Of a DNA stretch of 54,576 nucleotides, positions 33,875 to 42,675 are shown piece after piece. The position numbers and the translations under genes are program-made. The stretch spans positions 1-54,576 of the forward strand of contig DATLQU010000057.1 in the NCBI GenBank assembly GCA_035535015.1. The letters are read 5' to 3'. The notes under the pieces were generated by a model, which saw only the letters and a program-made list of their open reading frames with translations, was not told the origin of the DNA and did not search any database. Each line of letters starts with the position of its first letter. Positions within the stretch are counted from its first letter, which is position 1. This DNA is from Palsa-661 sp035535015. GTDB lineage: Bacteria; Actinomycetota; Acidimicrobiia; Acidimicrobiales; UBA8190.

Positions 33875-34973
33875 TTTGTCGAACGACATACGGGCCCTCA
33901 TCGAGGACGGAGTCGACGCCGTCACTTTCGAGGAAGTCATCGACCGCCGTCGCCATTCGCATCGGCATACCCGACACCGGCGCACGGTGGCGCGGGTGGT
34001 CTCGGTCGCTGTACTCGTGGCTGTGGCTGTCCCGGTGGTCTTGGCTCTCTCGTCGGCCCGGCCGGCGACGGCGGGCCACCACGGAAGCAACCGCCAACGT
34101 GTGGTCAGCGCGCTCAACCAGACGATCGCTTCGGGCAGCTTCGACATCACCTTCTCCCAGGGACCGGTCACGGATCCGACGTCGACCACCACCACGACGT
34201 GTCCGAACTCATCGATCACTGGCGGTGGGTCGGTTGGACCTTCTTCCACGACGACCCTGTCGGGTCATTGGCAAACCTGCATCTCGGAGCGGTCGGGACC
34301 GGGCCTCGCCGTTAAAGGCACCGGGACGATCGACACCCATCCATTTGCCATGGTGGCCGTCTCCCAGGTATCGGGGCTCGGCCAGGTCACCTTGTACCAC
34401 GACGGCACCAATGTGTGGGAGGAGGGCGGGGGCGACTACGGGCAGCCGGCTTCGGCGGGCCCGAGCGTGGGATCGCCCTTGTCGGGGTTCGCCGGGCTCG
34501 TGGAGGGCACCCTGGGACCCCGCCAGGGTGCCCTCGACATGATGGGACTGGCCAGTCCCACCGGATATCTCGAGCTCGACCAGAACTCCATCACCGGTGC
34601 CGATCGGATCGGGAGCGCCACGGTGGATGGTGTACCCGTCACCGTCTATCAGGTGACGCTCCACCCCGATCAGGAAGCCGCGGTGGCGGGGACGACCACG
34701 CAGGAGGCATCCGCCATCAGCAGTGCCCTCGAGGTCCTGAGCCAACAGGGATATACGGGAACGACGGTCAAGATCTCCATCGACGGCTCCGGGTACATCC
34801 GCCGAACCGAGTCGGTGGCGGCTTTCTCCGACGGCGCCACGGCGACCGACGTGACCATATTCTCGAATTTCGGTTGCGCCGGCACGGTCCTGATGCCGGG
34901 TCAGCAGGGATCGGCCGTCCCGCCGGCAGGTTGCGTCTCACCCGATCCCTCGCCACCCGGTACCGGCTCCTAA
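33867..34973 (+). CDS. Single-span membrane protein, probable partner (anti-sigma-like) of the ECF sigma factor
   Basis: 368 residues overlapping the sigma gene by 8 bp. The N-terminal 43 residues are cytoplasmic (DLSNDIRALIEDGVDAVTFE, basic RRRHSHRHTRHRR), followed by one membrane span (VARVVSVAVLVAVAVPVVLAL) and a 300-residue exterior domain. That domain looks like a LolA/LppX-type lipid-binding sheet (VTLYHDGTNVWEEG, GSATVDGVPVTVYQVTL) with a Cys pair near the end. No zinc-binding anti-sigma motif is seen, so it may be a different class of sensor. It shares a general design with the lipoprotein at 26503. Confidence 0.65.
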   Translation: MADLSNDIRALIEDGVDAVTFEEVIDRRRHSHRHTRHRRTVARVVSVAVLVAVAVPVVLALSSARPATAGHHGSNRQRVVSALNQTIASGSFDITFSQGPVTDPTSTTTTTCPNSSITGGGSVGPSSTTTLSGHWQTCISERSGPGLAVKGTGTIDTHPFAMVAVSQVSGLGQVTLYHDGTNVWEEGGGDYGQPASAGPSVGSPLSGFAGLVEGTLGPRQGALDMMGLASPTGYLELDQNSITGADRIGSATVDGVPVTVYQVTLHPDQEAAVAGTTTQEASAISSALEVLSQQGYTGTTVKISIDGSGYIRRTESVAAFSDGATATDVTIFSNFGCAGTVLMPGQQGSAVPPAGCVSPDPSPPGTGS

Positions 34974-35102
34974 CCGGGGCGGGCGCCCGCCCTCGCGACC
35001 CCGATACATGCCCGTGGCCCGACCCCGATCAGCCGGGCCTGCGGGTGACCTCCGTGTCCGTGCCCTACGCTCGGTAGGCCGCGGACACGGAGGCTCGATC
35101 GG

Positions 35103-37535
35103 TTGGGACCGCCAGAAGGTAGACAGTCAACGCTGACCACCGGTGACACCGACGTCGGTGCCCCGGACCTGGACGGGACCGGGGAAGCAGCGCCCAACCT
35201 GGCGCGATCGCCATCGCGGACGGACACGACGATCGCCGCCAACCTGCCGGAAACGCTCACCTACCGCGTGAAGCGGTTCCTCCTCGGCCCGCCGCTGGTG
35301 AGCGACGAGCTGGCCGGCCAGCGGCTGGGGAAGCCCACGGCACTCGCCGTTCTGTCGTCGGACGTGATGTCGTCCTCGGCCTACGCCACCGAGGAGATGT
35401 TGCGGATCCTGGTCCCCATCGCCGGCCTGGCCGCGTTCTCGTTGGTCACCCCGCTCACCGCCGGCATCCTGGCTGTGCTGGCCGTGGTGACCATCCTCTA
35501 CCGAGACGTGGTCCGCTCCTACCCGAAGGCCGGCGGTTCGTATGTGGTGAGCCGGGACAACTTCGGGCCGAACGTGGCGCAGGTGGCCGGGGCCGCCCTC
35601 CTCATCAGTTACACGATCACCGTCGCCGTCTCGGTGGCCGCCGGAGCCGACGCCATCGCCTCGGCGGCGCCGGCTCTGTCCCACTATGTCGTCGAGATGT
35701 CGATCGGCTTCGTCGTACTCATCGCCTTCGGCAACCTTCGAGGGATCCGAGAAGCGGGGAAGTTCTTCGCCATCCCCACATACCTCTTCATCGCCAACAT
35801 GGCCATCCTGATCGTCACCGGGCTCATCCTGGCCGAACTCGGCCACCTCGGGCACGTGCCGAGGTTCCGCGGAACCCAGAAGCTCGGGCACGCCAACGGC
35901 GGCCTCCTCCTCGGCGTTTCCGCCTTCTATCTGCTCCGTGCTTTTGCCAACGGAAGCTCCGCCATGACCGGGACCGAGGCGATCTCCAACGGCGTCAGCA
36001 TCTTCCGTGAGCCCCAGGCCAGAAACGCCCGCACCACACTGGTGCTCATGAGCACGATCTTGGGCACGATGTTCCTGGGTGTCTCGGTCCTGTCCGCCCT
36101 CACCCATTCGGTTCCGTTCCGTGGGGGCACGCCGACGATCCTCTCGGAGATCGGGAAGTTCGTCTACGGCCCCAGCCCGATCGGTCAGACGGCCTTCTAC
36201 GCTCTCCAGGCCACGACCGCCCTCATCCTCATCCTGGCCGCCAACACGAGCTTCACCGGATTTCCCTTCCTCGTCAGCTTCGTGGCCGAGGACTCCTTCC
36301 TGCCGCGCAAACTCACCGTGCGAGGTCACCGACTCGTCTTCTCCAACGGCATCCTGCTGCTGGCCATGGCGTCGATCGCCCTGTTGCTGGCCACCGGGGC
36401 CAAGGTGGCGGCGCTCATTCCGATGTACGCCATCGGTGTGTTCACCGGCTTCACCATGGCCGGGTCGGGCATGGTGAAGCACCACCTGTCCCATCGTGAG
36501 GAGCACTGGCGAAAGAGCGTGGCCGTGAACGCCGTGGCCGCCGTCGTGTGCCTGGTGGTCGTCATCGTCTTCGCCGTGGCCGAGTTCAAACAGGGGGCGT
36601 GGATCGTCGTCATCGTGATGCCGGCGCTCATCTACGGCCTTGTCCGCACGAACCGTCAGTACCGGGCCGAGGACGTGGTCCTCGAAGAAGGAGCCGCACT
36701 CCAGGCCTGCGAAGCCAAACTCCTGCGTCGCCACGTCGTCGTCATCCTCATCGACCGGATCGACCTGGCCGCCGCCCGGGCCATCCAGTACGCCCGCACC
36801 CTGATGCCCGATGACCTGCGAGCCGTCCACTTCAATATCGACAACCGGCGGGCCGAAGCTCTCATAGAACGCTGGCAGCGGGTGGGTCTGACCCGTCTTC
36901 CGCTCGACGTGATCGACTGTCCGGACCGCCGCCTCGGCCGGGCCGCACTGGAGCTCGCCGCTGAGCTGGCCGACGGTGAGACCGAAGTCAGCATGCTGCT
37001 GCCCCGACGTTCCTACGGGCGCGCCTGGCGGCGCATCCTGCACGATCAGACCGCCGACCAGATCGTGGCCATCGTGAGTCAGCTCTCCCACATCAACGCC
37101 ACCATCGTCCCCTTCCTGGTGGCGCCGGGCATCGAGGATGAACATTCGATCTCGATGGCCGTCCAACCGCGGACGGGGATCTTGCCCCGCACCCCCACGC
37201 CTCGCGGTGACGTCAACCTTGCGGCGCTGCCGACGACGCCCGGGGCCATCCCCATCGCCCAGCTGCAATGGCGGCACCCGGCCCGCGTCGCGGGCCGGGT
37301 GAAGACCCTGCGCGTGCAACCCTGGTCCGGGGTCCCCACTCTTCAGTGCGTCCTGGTCGACGGCAGCGGAGAAGCGATCACCCTCGTCTTCTTGGGCCGC
37401 CGTTCGATTCCCGGAATTCGCAACGGAACCCAGATGATCGCCGAAGCCATGGTGGGCAAGCACGACGGCCGACTGGCCATGATCAACCCCACCTACGAGC
37501 TGACGTCGGTACCCGAGCACGCCGGACACGAATGA
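35103..37535 (+). CDS. KimA-like APC permease fused to a USP-like and an OB-fold domain
   Basis: 810 residues from TTG 35103 after GGAGG. A 50-residue disordered head precedes 12 spans of the APC fold, with LSSDVMSSSAYATEEML near the start, the KimA/Rv2690c signature where KimA binds potassium. Then comes a cytoplasmic USP-like domain (about 515-660, HVVVILIDRIDLAAARAIQYA) and at the C-terminus (about 735-800) an OB-like barrel (RVAGRVKTLRVQPW, CVLVDGSGEAITLVFLGRR, MIAEAMVGKHDGRLAMINP). In mycobacteria the OB-protein is a separate neighbour of the potassium genes. It overlaps the KdpD-like gene by ATGA. Likely K+ uptake. Confidence 0.82.
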   Translation: MGPPEGRQSTLTTGDTDVGAPDLDGTGEAAPNLARSPSRTDTTIAANLPETLTYRVKRFLLGPPLVSDELAGQRLGKPTALAVLSSDVMSSSAYATEEMLRILVPIAGLAAFSLVTPLTAGILAVLAVVTILYRDVVRSYPKAGGSYVVSRDNFGPNVAQVAGAALLISYTITVAVSVAAGADAIASAAPALSHYVVEMSIGFVVLIAFGNLRGIREAGKFFAIPTYLFIANMAILIVTGLILAELGHLGHVPRFRGTQKLGHANGGLLLGVSAFYLLRAFANGSSAMTGTEAISNGVSIFREPQARNARTTLVLMSTILGTMFLGVSVLSALTHSVPFRGGTPTILSEIGKFVYGPSPIGQTAFYALQATTALILILAANTSFTGFPFLVSFVAEDSFLPRKLTVRGHRLVFSNGILLLAMASIALLLATGAKVAALIPMYAIGVFTGFTMAGSGMVKHHLSHREEHWRKSVAVNAVAAVVCLVVVIVFAVAEFKQGAWIVVIVMPALIYGLVRTNRQYRAEDVVLEEGAALQACEAKLLRRHVVVILIDRIDLAAARAIQYARTLMPDDLRAVHFNIDNRRAEALIERWQRVGLTRLPLDVIDCPDRRLGRAALELAAELADGETEVSMLLPRRSYGRAWRRILHDQTADQIVAIVSQLSHINATIVPFLVAPGIEDEHSISMAVQPRTGILPRTPTPRGDVNLAALPTTPGAIPIAQLQWRHPARVAGRVKTLRVQPWSGVPTLQCVLVDGSGEAITLVFLGRRSIPGIRNGTQMIAEAMVGKHDGRLAMINPTYELTSVPEHAGHE

Positions 37536-38332
37536 CGGACGATCCGACGACATCGCTCCGGGCCTCGCGCTCCCCCGCCTCGATGCGCACCCGAACCTCA
37601 GCCATCTGGGCTCTGGCCGTCATTGCTCCCATAGGTGTCGCTCTGCTGCTCATCCCCGGTCGTGGTCACCTGAGCGCGGCTGACGACGCTCTGATCCTGG
37701 TGGTCGTCACCGTGGCCGTGGCGTCATCGGGCCGAAGGGCGGCGGCGGCGCTGGCGGCCATCGTGTCGGCGGCCTCGTTCGACTTCTTCCTGACCCGACC
37801 GTACGAGTCCTTCCTCATCAGCCGGCAGGCCGACCTGACCACCGAATTGCTGTTCGTCGTCGTCGGACTCCTCGTCGGTGATCTCGCCGCCCGGGGACGT
37901 CGGCATCGACTGGATGCCGCCGAGGGCCGGCACGAACTCATCCGCATCCATGACATGGCCGAGCGGATCGCCGGCGGCGAGGAACCCGACTTTGTCCTCA
38001 TGGCCGTGGCCACCGAGCTCCGGGACCTGTTGTCGCTGCAGGATTGCCGCTTCGTGTGGGACCCTCCGTCGGGCAAGGGGGCGTGGATCGAGTCCGACGG
38101 TACCGTTCGGCTCAATCCTCTTCGTTGGCCCACGACATCGATGGGACTGCCGACCAAGCAGGTCGAACTCCCGGTCCGCGGCGGTGGCCGCATTCTCGGT
38201 ACCTTCATCCTCACCCCGACCCCCGCCACCCCTATCTCCCAGGAGCGCTGCGTCGTCGCCGTCGCCTTGGCCGATCAGCTGGGTACCGCGCTGTCGGTGC
38301 GGACAGATCCTCCCTCGCCACCGGGGCCGTGA
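37532..38332 (+). CDS. KdpD-like DUF4118 membrane sensor without a kinase domain
   Basis: 266 residues from ATG 37532, overlapping the permease stop. After a short head, the membrane block has LILVVVTVAVASSGRRAAAALAAIVSAASFDFF and LTRPYESF, the four-span DUF4118 of KdpD, followed by a GAF-like soluble part (ELIRIHDMAERI, LMAVATELRDLLSLQDCRF, GGGRILGTFILTP). There is no histidine-kinase dimerisation helix or ATPase domain. Coupled to the KimA-like permease, it is a potassium-linked accessory sensor in my reading. Convergent with the transsulfuration operon. Confidence 0.75.
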   Translation: MTDDPTTSLRASRSPASMRTRTSAIWALAVIAPIGVALLLIPGRGHLSAADDALILVVVTVAVASSGRRAAAALAAIVSAASFDFFLTRPYESFLISRQADLTTELLFVVVGLLVGDLAARGRRHRLDAAEGRHELIRIHDMAERIAGGEEPDFVLMAVATELRDLLSLQDCRFVWDPPSGKGAWIESDGTVRLNPLRWPTTSMGLPTKQVELPVRGGGRILGTFILTPTPATPISQERCVVAVALADQLGTALSVRTDPPSPPGP

Positions 38333-38421
38333 GGCCCTGCACCGGCTTCCAGCCGCCCCCTGCTCATGGTTCCCGTTCTCGGGCCGATCTCCGCAACACT
38401 TCGGCCGGCGCGGGCCACCGG

Positions 38422-39585
38422 TCACCCCCGAAGGGCGGCGTCGAGATCTTCGAGCAGATCGTCGATGCTTTCGATGCCGACGGAGAGCCGGATGAGACTC
38501 GGATCTACGGCCAAAGACGACTGCGCCAGCACAGCGTGCGTCATCCGGCCCGGATGCTCGATCAGTGACTCCACGGCCCCGAGCGACTCGGCCAGGGTGA
38601 ACAGCCGGGTCCGGGCCACCATGGCCAGAGCGTCGGTCTCCCCGCCGGCGTGCAGGAAGGAGACGATTCCCCCGAACCCCCGCATCTGCCGGACGGCGAT
38701 GCCGTGCCCGGGATGGTCAGTCAGGCCGGGATAGTACGTCTTGGCCACGCGGACATGGGAATGCAGGTACCCGGCCACGACCCCGGCGTTGGCGCAGTGT
38801 CGTTCCATGCGGAGAGCGAGCGTTTTCGCCCCCCTTTGGATCAGGTAGCAATCCCAGGGACCAGGAACGGCGCCCGTGGCGTTCTGGAGGAAGGCGATCC
38901 GAGCGGCGATGTCAGGGTCGTTCGTCGCGGCCAGCCCCCCGACGACGTCCGAATGCCCACCGAGATATTTCGTGGTCGAATGGACGACCACATCAGCCCC
39001 CAGGGCCAGCGGATTCTGCAGGAACGGGGTGGCGAAGGTGTTGTCCACTACGAGAACAGCGCCACGACCGTGCACGAAGGCAGCCGTGGCGGCGATATCA
39101 ACGATCGACAACGACGGGTTGCTCGGCGTCTCGACCCAGACCAGACGGGTTTCGTCTCGCCAGGCGGCGGCCAGACTCTCCTCGGTCGCCAGATCGGTGG
39201 TCGTCGAATCGATGCCGGCCGGCTTGTGCACATTGTCGACGAGCCGGAAGGTTCCCCCGTAGGCGTCCAACGGCAGGATCACATGGTCCCCCGCGGTCAA
39301 AAGCGCCCGCAGAACGGCGTCCTCCGCGGCCAGACCGCTGGCGAAGGCGTAGGCGTGGGCCGCCCCTTCGAGGGAGGCCATCTGCTGCTCGAGAGAGGCT
39401 CGGGTCGGATTCCCCGAACGGGCGTATTCGTAGGCCTGTTCGCCCCCCACCACCCGCTGACGGAAGGTGCTGGCCAGATGGACGGCAGGAACGACCGAAC
39501 CGGTTTCGGCATCGGGATCCTGACCAGCATGGATGGCGCGGGTCTCGAACCCGTCGTGATCGGAACTGTCGGATGTGGTGGTCAT
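38422..39585 (-). CDS. metB: Cystathionine gamma-synthase / gamma-lyase (PLP-dependent)
   Basis: 387 residues of the Cys/Met metabolism PLP family. The Schiff-base Lys lies in STTKYLGGHSD; the PLP-phosphate Tyr and Arg are in FEYARSGNPTR-like AYEYARSGNPTR; SGLAAEDAV and VVDNTFATP are conserved. It starts 17 bp after the stop of cystathionine beta-synthase, so in this context the reverse transsulfuration lyase (cystathionine to cysteine) is as likely as the synthase role. Confidence 0.92.
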   Translation of the reverse strand: MTTTSDSSDHDGFETRAIHAGQDPDAETGSVVPAVHLASTFRQRVVGGEQAYEYARSGNPTRASLEQQMASLEGAAHAYAFASGLAAEDAVLRALLTAGDHVILPLDAYGGTFRLVDNVHKPAGIDSTTTDLATEESLAAAWRDETRLVWVETPSNPSLSIVDIAATAAFVHGRGAVLVVDNTFATPFLQNPLALGADVVVHSTTKYLGGHSDVVGGLAATNDPDIAARIAFLQNATGAVPGPWDCYLIQRGAKTLALRMERHCANAGVVAGYLHSHVRVAKTYYPGLTDHPGHGIAVRQMRGFGGIVSFLHAGGETDALAMVARTRLFTLAESLGAVESLIEHPGRMTHAVLAQSSLAVDPSLIRLSVGIESIDDLLEDLDAALRG

Positions 39586-39601
39586 GATGGTTTCGAGCCC
39601 C

Positions 39602-41284
39602 TCAGGACGGGGCCCGACCGACCAGGGCCCCGAGGACGTCAGAGCGCGTCAGGATACCCACAGGGTGTCCGGCGTCGAAGACGAGGACGGCACCGACCTT
39701 TTCCATCCGGCTGACCGCCATCTCGACCGGTTCGCCTACGCCGATGGTCGGAAGCGGTGGGCCGGTCACCTCGCTCACCGGCCTGGTCAGGAGGTCGGGA
39801 TCCTGGAAGGCCGCTTCGAGGAGATCCCGGTCGTGGACGGACCCGAGGACCTCGGCCGCGACAACCGGGGGCTCCACCTTGAGCACTGGCACTTGTGAGA
39901 CGCCGAACTCGCGCAGGATGGCAATCACGTCGCGCACGGAGTCATCGGGGTGGACGTGGATGAGAGGGGGAAGGTCACTGCCCTTGTGGGCGATCACTTC
40001 GCCCACGGACTGGCCGCCCGACCGAAGGAATCCGAAGTCGGCCATCCACCCGTCGTTGTAGAGCTTGGACAGATATCCACGGCCCGAGTCGGGGATGAGC
40101 ACCACCACGACGTCGTCGGGCCCCAGGGGCCGCGCCACCTGGAGCCCGGCCCACACAGCGGTCCCCGTGGAGCCGCCGACGAGGATGCCCTCCTCGCGCG
40201 TCACCCGGCGAGCGGTCAGAAACGAATCTCGGTCACTCACCATGACGACACGATCGACCACGGTAGGGTCGTACGTCCCAGGCCAGAAGTCCTCGCCGAT
40301 CCCCTCCACCAGATAGGGCCGCCCGCTTCCGCCCGAGTAGACCGAGCCCTCAGGATCGGCTCCGACGATCTGTATATTCGGGTTCTGGGCTTTGAGGTAC
40401 CGCCCGACACCGGTGATAGTCCCGCCGGTACCGATGCCGGCCACGAAATGTGAGACACGGCCAGCGGTCTGTCGCCAGATCTCCGGGCCCGTCGAGGTTT
40501 CGTGTGCCTTCGGATTGTCGGGATTCTGGTACTGGTTGGGCTTGTACGCCCCGCGGATCTCACCGGTCAGTCGGTCCGACACCGAGTAGTAGGAGTCGGG
40601 GTGCTCGGGAGCCACGGTGGTGGGGCAGACGACGACCTCGGCTCCGTAGGCGCGCAGGAGATCGATCTTCTCCGAGGCGATCTTGTCGGGCATCACGAAG
40701 ACGCAGTGATAGCCCTTGCGGGCGGCGACGATAGCCAGGCCGACGCCGGTGTTGCCCGACGTCGGTTCCACGATCGTCCCGCCCGGCCGGAGATGCCCGG
40801 CACGTTCGGCTGCTTCGATCATGGCGACGGCGGGCCGGTCCTTGACGCTTCCGCCGGGGTTCAGGAACTCGAGCTTGGCCAGCAAATGACACGCCAGATC
40901 CCGACCGACGCGGTCGAGCCGGACCAGGGGCGTGTCGCCCACGAGGTCGAGAAGCGAATGGGACACCTCCATCGAAGGGCCGGAGTCCGACAACGGCAGG
41001 ACCCGCACGCCCGGGGGCACCGCTCCTCCGGCACTGTCGGTGTAGAGGGTCACCGGGAGACCGGCCGAATGCAACCCCCCGGCGGCGTCGAGAGCCGCCT
41101 GGGATCCGACAGGACCGACCACGCCCACGTCCCTCGGGATACGGGCCCGGATCTCGGCCACCGTGGTGGGGCCGAGGCTGCTCTCGGGTATCCGCACGAC
41201 GTGACGGGCTCGCTCGAGGAGCTGACCTGGCACATCTTCGCTTCCGACGACGACCAAGACGTCCATGATTCGGAGCCTAATCAT
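39602..41284 (-). CDS. cbs: Cystathionine beta-synthase with an extra N-terminal domain
   Basis: 560 residues. Residues 110-430 are the catalytic fold-type II PLP enzyme: GDTPLVRL, Lys in GGSVKDRPA, EPTSGNTG and GIGTGGTITG. Residues 440-560 form a pair of CBS domains (VGEVIAHKGSDLPPLIHVHP; VSRMEKVGAVLVFDAG). Unlike the usual bacterial enzyme of about 460 residues, the first 105 residues are an additional alpha/beta domain (MDVLVVVGSEDVPGQLLERA, GVVGPVGSQAALDAAGG) of no family I recognise. It condenses serine and homocysteine; the C-terminal CBS pair may bind an adenosyl ligand. Operon with the gamma-lyase/synthase. ATG 41266 is an alternative start. Confidence 0.92.
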   Translation of the reverse strand: MIRLRIMDVLVVVGSEDVPGQLLERARHVVRIPESSLGPTTVAEIRARIPRDVGVVGPVGSQAALDAAGGLHSAGLPVTLYTDSAGGAVPPGVRVLPLSDSGPSMEVSHSLLDLVGDTPLVRLDRVGRDLACHLLAKLEFLNPGGSVKDRPAVAMIEAAERAGHLRPGGTIVEPTSGNTGVGLAIVAARKGYHCVFVMPDKIASEKIDLLRAYGAEVVVCPTTVAPEHPDSYYSVSDRLTGEIRGAYKPNQYQNPDNPKAHETSTGPEIWRQTAGRVSHFVAGIGTGGTITGVGRYLKAQNPNIQIVGADPEGSVYSGGSGRPYLVEGIGEDFWPGTYDPTVVDRVVMVSDRDSFLTARRVTREEGILVGGSTGTAVWAGLQVARPLGPDDVVVVLIPDSGRGYLSKLYNDGWMADFGFLRSGGQSVGEVIAHKGSDLPPLIHVHPDDSVRDVIAILREFGVSQVPVLKVEPPVVAAEVLGSVHDRDLLEAAFQDPDLLTRPVSEVTGPPLPTIGVGEPVEMAVSRMEKVGAVLVFDAGHPVGILTRSDVLGALVGRAPS

Positions 41285-41397
41285 CCCGTGCGGAGCTCCC
41301 GGTATCTTTCAGCGACCGAGTCCACTAGGAACACGATCGGCGTTAGCATTGTCAGGTTGGTCTGTCAGGGGCGGGGAGCCACACGACAGGGGGGGTC

Positions 41398-42213
41398 ATG
41401 AGGCGGAGCGTCGCTGTTCTTCTTGGTTCATGCACCGCGTCGGTGCTCGTCCTGACCTCGATGGGGGGTCTGGGCGGTAGTCCCGAGGCTCAGGCAGCTT
41501 CCGTCGGGGCGGTAAGTCACGCCCCCATGATCCCGGCCCCCGGGCCGCATCGATTCAAGGCGGCCACGGCGGCTCCAGCACCTTGGTCGTCACGGAACTG
41601 GTCGGGTTACGCGGTGACCGGAACCGGCTTCACCAGCGTGACCGGGCAATGGACGGTCCCGACCGTGATCGCCCCCAAGCGCAAGCGCGTGAGCCGATTC
41701 TCCTCGACGTGGGTAGGCATAGACGGGTTCAACAACACCAGTCTCATCCAGGCCGGTACGGAACAGGATTGGCTGGGCGGCGTCGCCCAGTACCAGGCAT
41801 GGTGGGAGATCCTGCCCGACCCTGAGACCGCCATCACCATGACCGTTCATCCCGGTGACGTGATGGCCGTTTCGATCACCCAGGGCTTCCCCGATTGGAC
41901 GATCACGGTGAGCGACCAGACCACGGGCAAGACCTTCACGACCACCCCGACCTATTCGGGCTCTCTGACATCAGCCGAGTGGATCCAGGAAGCTCCAACG
42001 GTCGGAAACCACATCGCCGCTCTGGCCCACGACAGCACGGTCGTCTTCGATCTCGCCACTGTGAATGGATCGAGCCCGGCCTTCGTCAAGGCGGACTCGG
42101 GAACGATGGTGAAGCATCGAAAGGTGATCTCGATACCGTCGCTGCCCAACCCGGCGCAGGACGGATTCGCCGTCGCCTTCGGAAAAGTCGCCCCTCCTGC
42201 TCCCATCATCTGA
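41398..42213 (+). CDS. Peptidase family G1 (glutamic endopeptidase, eqolisin-like), secreted
   Basis: 271 residues from ATG 41398. Signal peptide (about residues 1-33, ending AQA) then a beta-sandwich with the G1 family pattern: WSSRNWSGYAV, GQWTVPTV, FSSTWVGIDGFNN, then the catalytic Gln in IQAGTEQDW and the catalytic Glu in SAEWIQEAPT. These acid-active proteases use a Glu/Gln pair rather than Asp or Ser. A second, clearly homologous G1 gene lies at 49701. It acts outside the cell, best at low pH, fitting an acidic habitat. No prodomain beyond about 30 residues is visible. Confidence 0.85.
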   Translation: MRRSVAVLLGSCTASVLVLTSMGGLGGSPEAQAASVGAVSHAPMIPAPGPHRFKAATAAPAPWSSRNWSGYAVTGTGFTSVTGQWTVPTVIAPKRKRVSRFSSTWVGIDGFNNTSLIQAGTEQDWLGGVAQYQAWWEILPDPETAITMTVHPGDVMAVSITQGFPDWTITVSDQTTGKTFTTTPTYSGSLTSAEWIQEAPTVGNHIAALAHDSTVVFDLATVNGSSPAFVKADSGTMVKHRKVISIPSLPNPAQDGFAVAFGKVAPPAPII

Positions 42214-42330
42214 GCACAGGGCGCGGTCGGCCGCCCCCCATCGGGCGTAATGTCAGCTGGCGGCGTGAGGTCGAGACGTCACGGCGTCACAGTCAAGAGT
42301 GAGAAGAAACGATCGCCGGAAAGGTCCCCG

Positions 42331-42675
42331 TCACCCCGCTGCCTCCCCCGGCGGCAGACACGATAACGGGGTGTAATCGACCGCCTGCAGAGACGCTCCA
42401 CATCTCACGCGGGAGGCGGAGGCTTCGTCGGCGTCCAGTCGGCGTCCAGTCGTTTCTCGACCAACGGCACCGCCGTCGGTCTCGCCGACGGCGGTGTAGG
42501 ACCCAACTGAAGGGCACGACCAGCTCCAGTGGAGGGTCCAATGGGACCCCGTCAGGACGGTAGCAACGCTGTAGACGTTGCCGACGGCCACGCAGCTCGA
42601 AGACGACGAGCACGACAGCGCCGTGGGTGAGGTGTCCAACGATGACGCAGGTGGTGGCAGCGCCGGCGCGTCCAC
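42331..42675 (-). pseudogene. Remnant of a secreted Cys-repeat (CVAVG) protein
   Basis: Minus-strand frame 42675-42331 contains ALSCSSSSSCVAVGN, then TGSHWTLHWSWSCPSVGSYTAVG. The spacing SC-x5-CVAVG followed by W-x-SCPS-x-AVG matches the repeat unit of large actinobacterial exported beta-propeller-like proteins. Only about one and a half units are present, the frame is closed shortly upstream by TGA and the rest is Arg-rich nonsense, so this is a fragment of a decayed gene, not a working one. Confidence 0.35.
42468..42496. repeat. Perfect 12-bp hairpin in the 42-43 kb gap
   Basis: Arms caccgccgtcgg (42468-42479) and ccgacggcggtg (42485-42496) are exactly complementary with a five-base loop. 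No T run follows. It lies about 255 bp after the G1 peptidase stop and inside the propeller remnant; a termination role for the peptidase transcript is possible. Confidence 0.65.

Noticed and set aside
35127..37553. 808-codon open frame antisense to the KimA-like gene
   Set aside because: It mirrors the codon structure of the sense gene in GC-rich DNA; the translation is rich in Asp, Glu, His and Gly with no membrane or domain pattern, while the sense frame is a clear permease.
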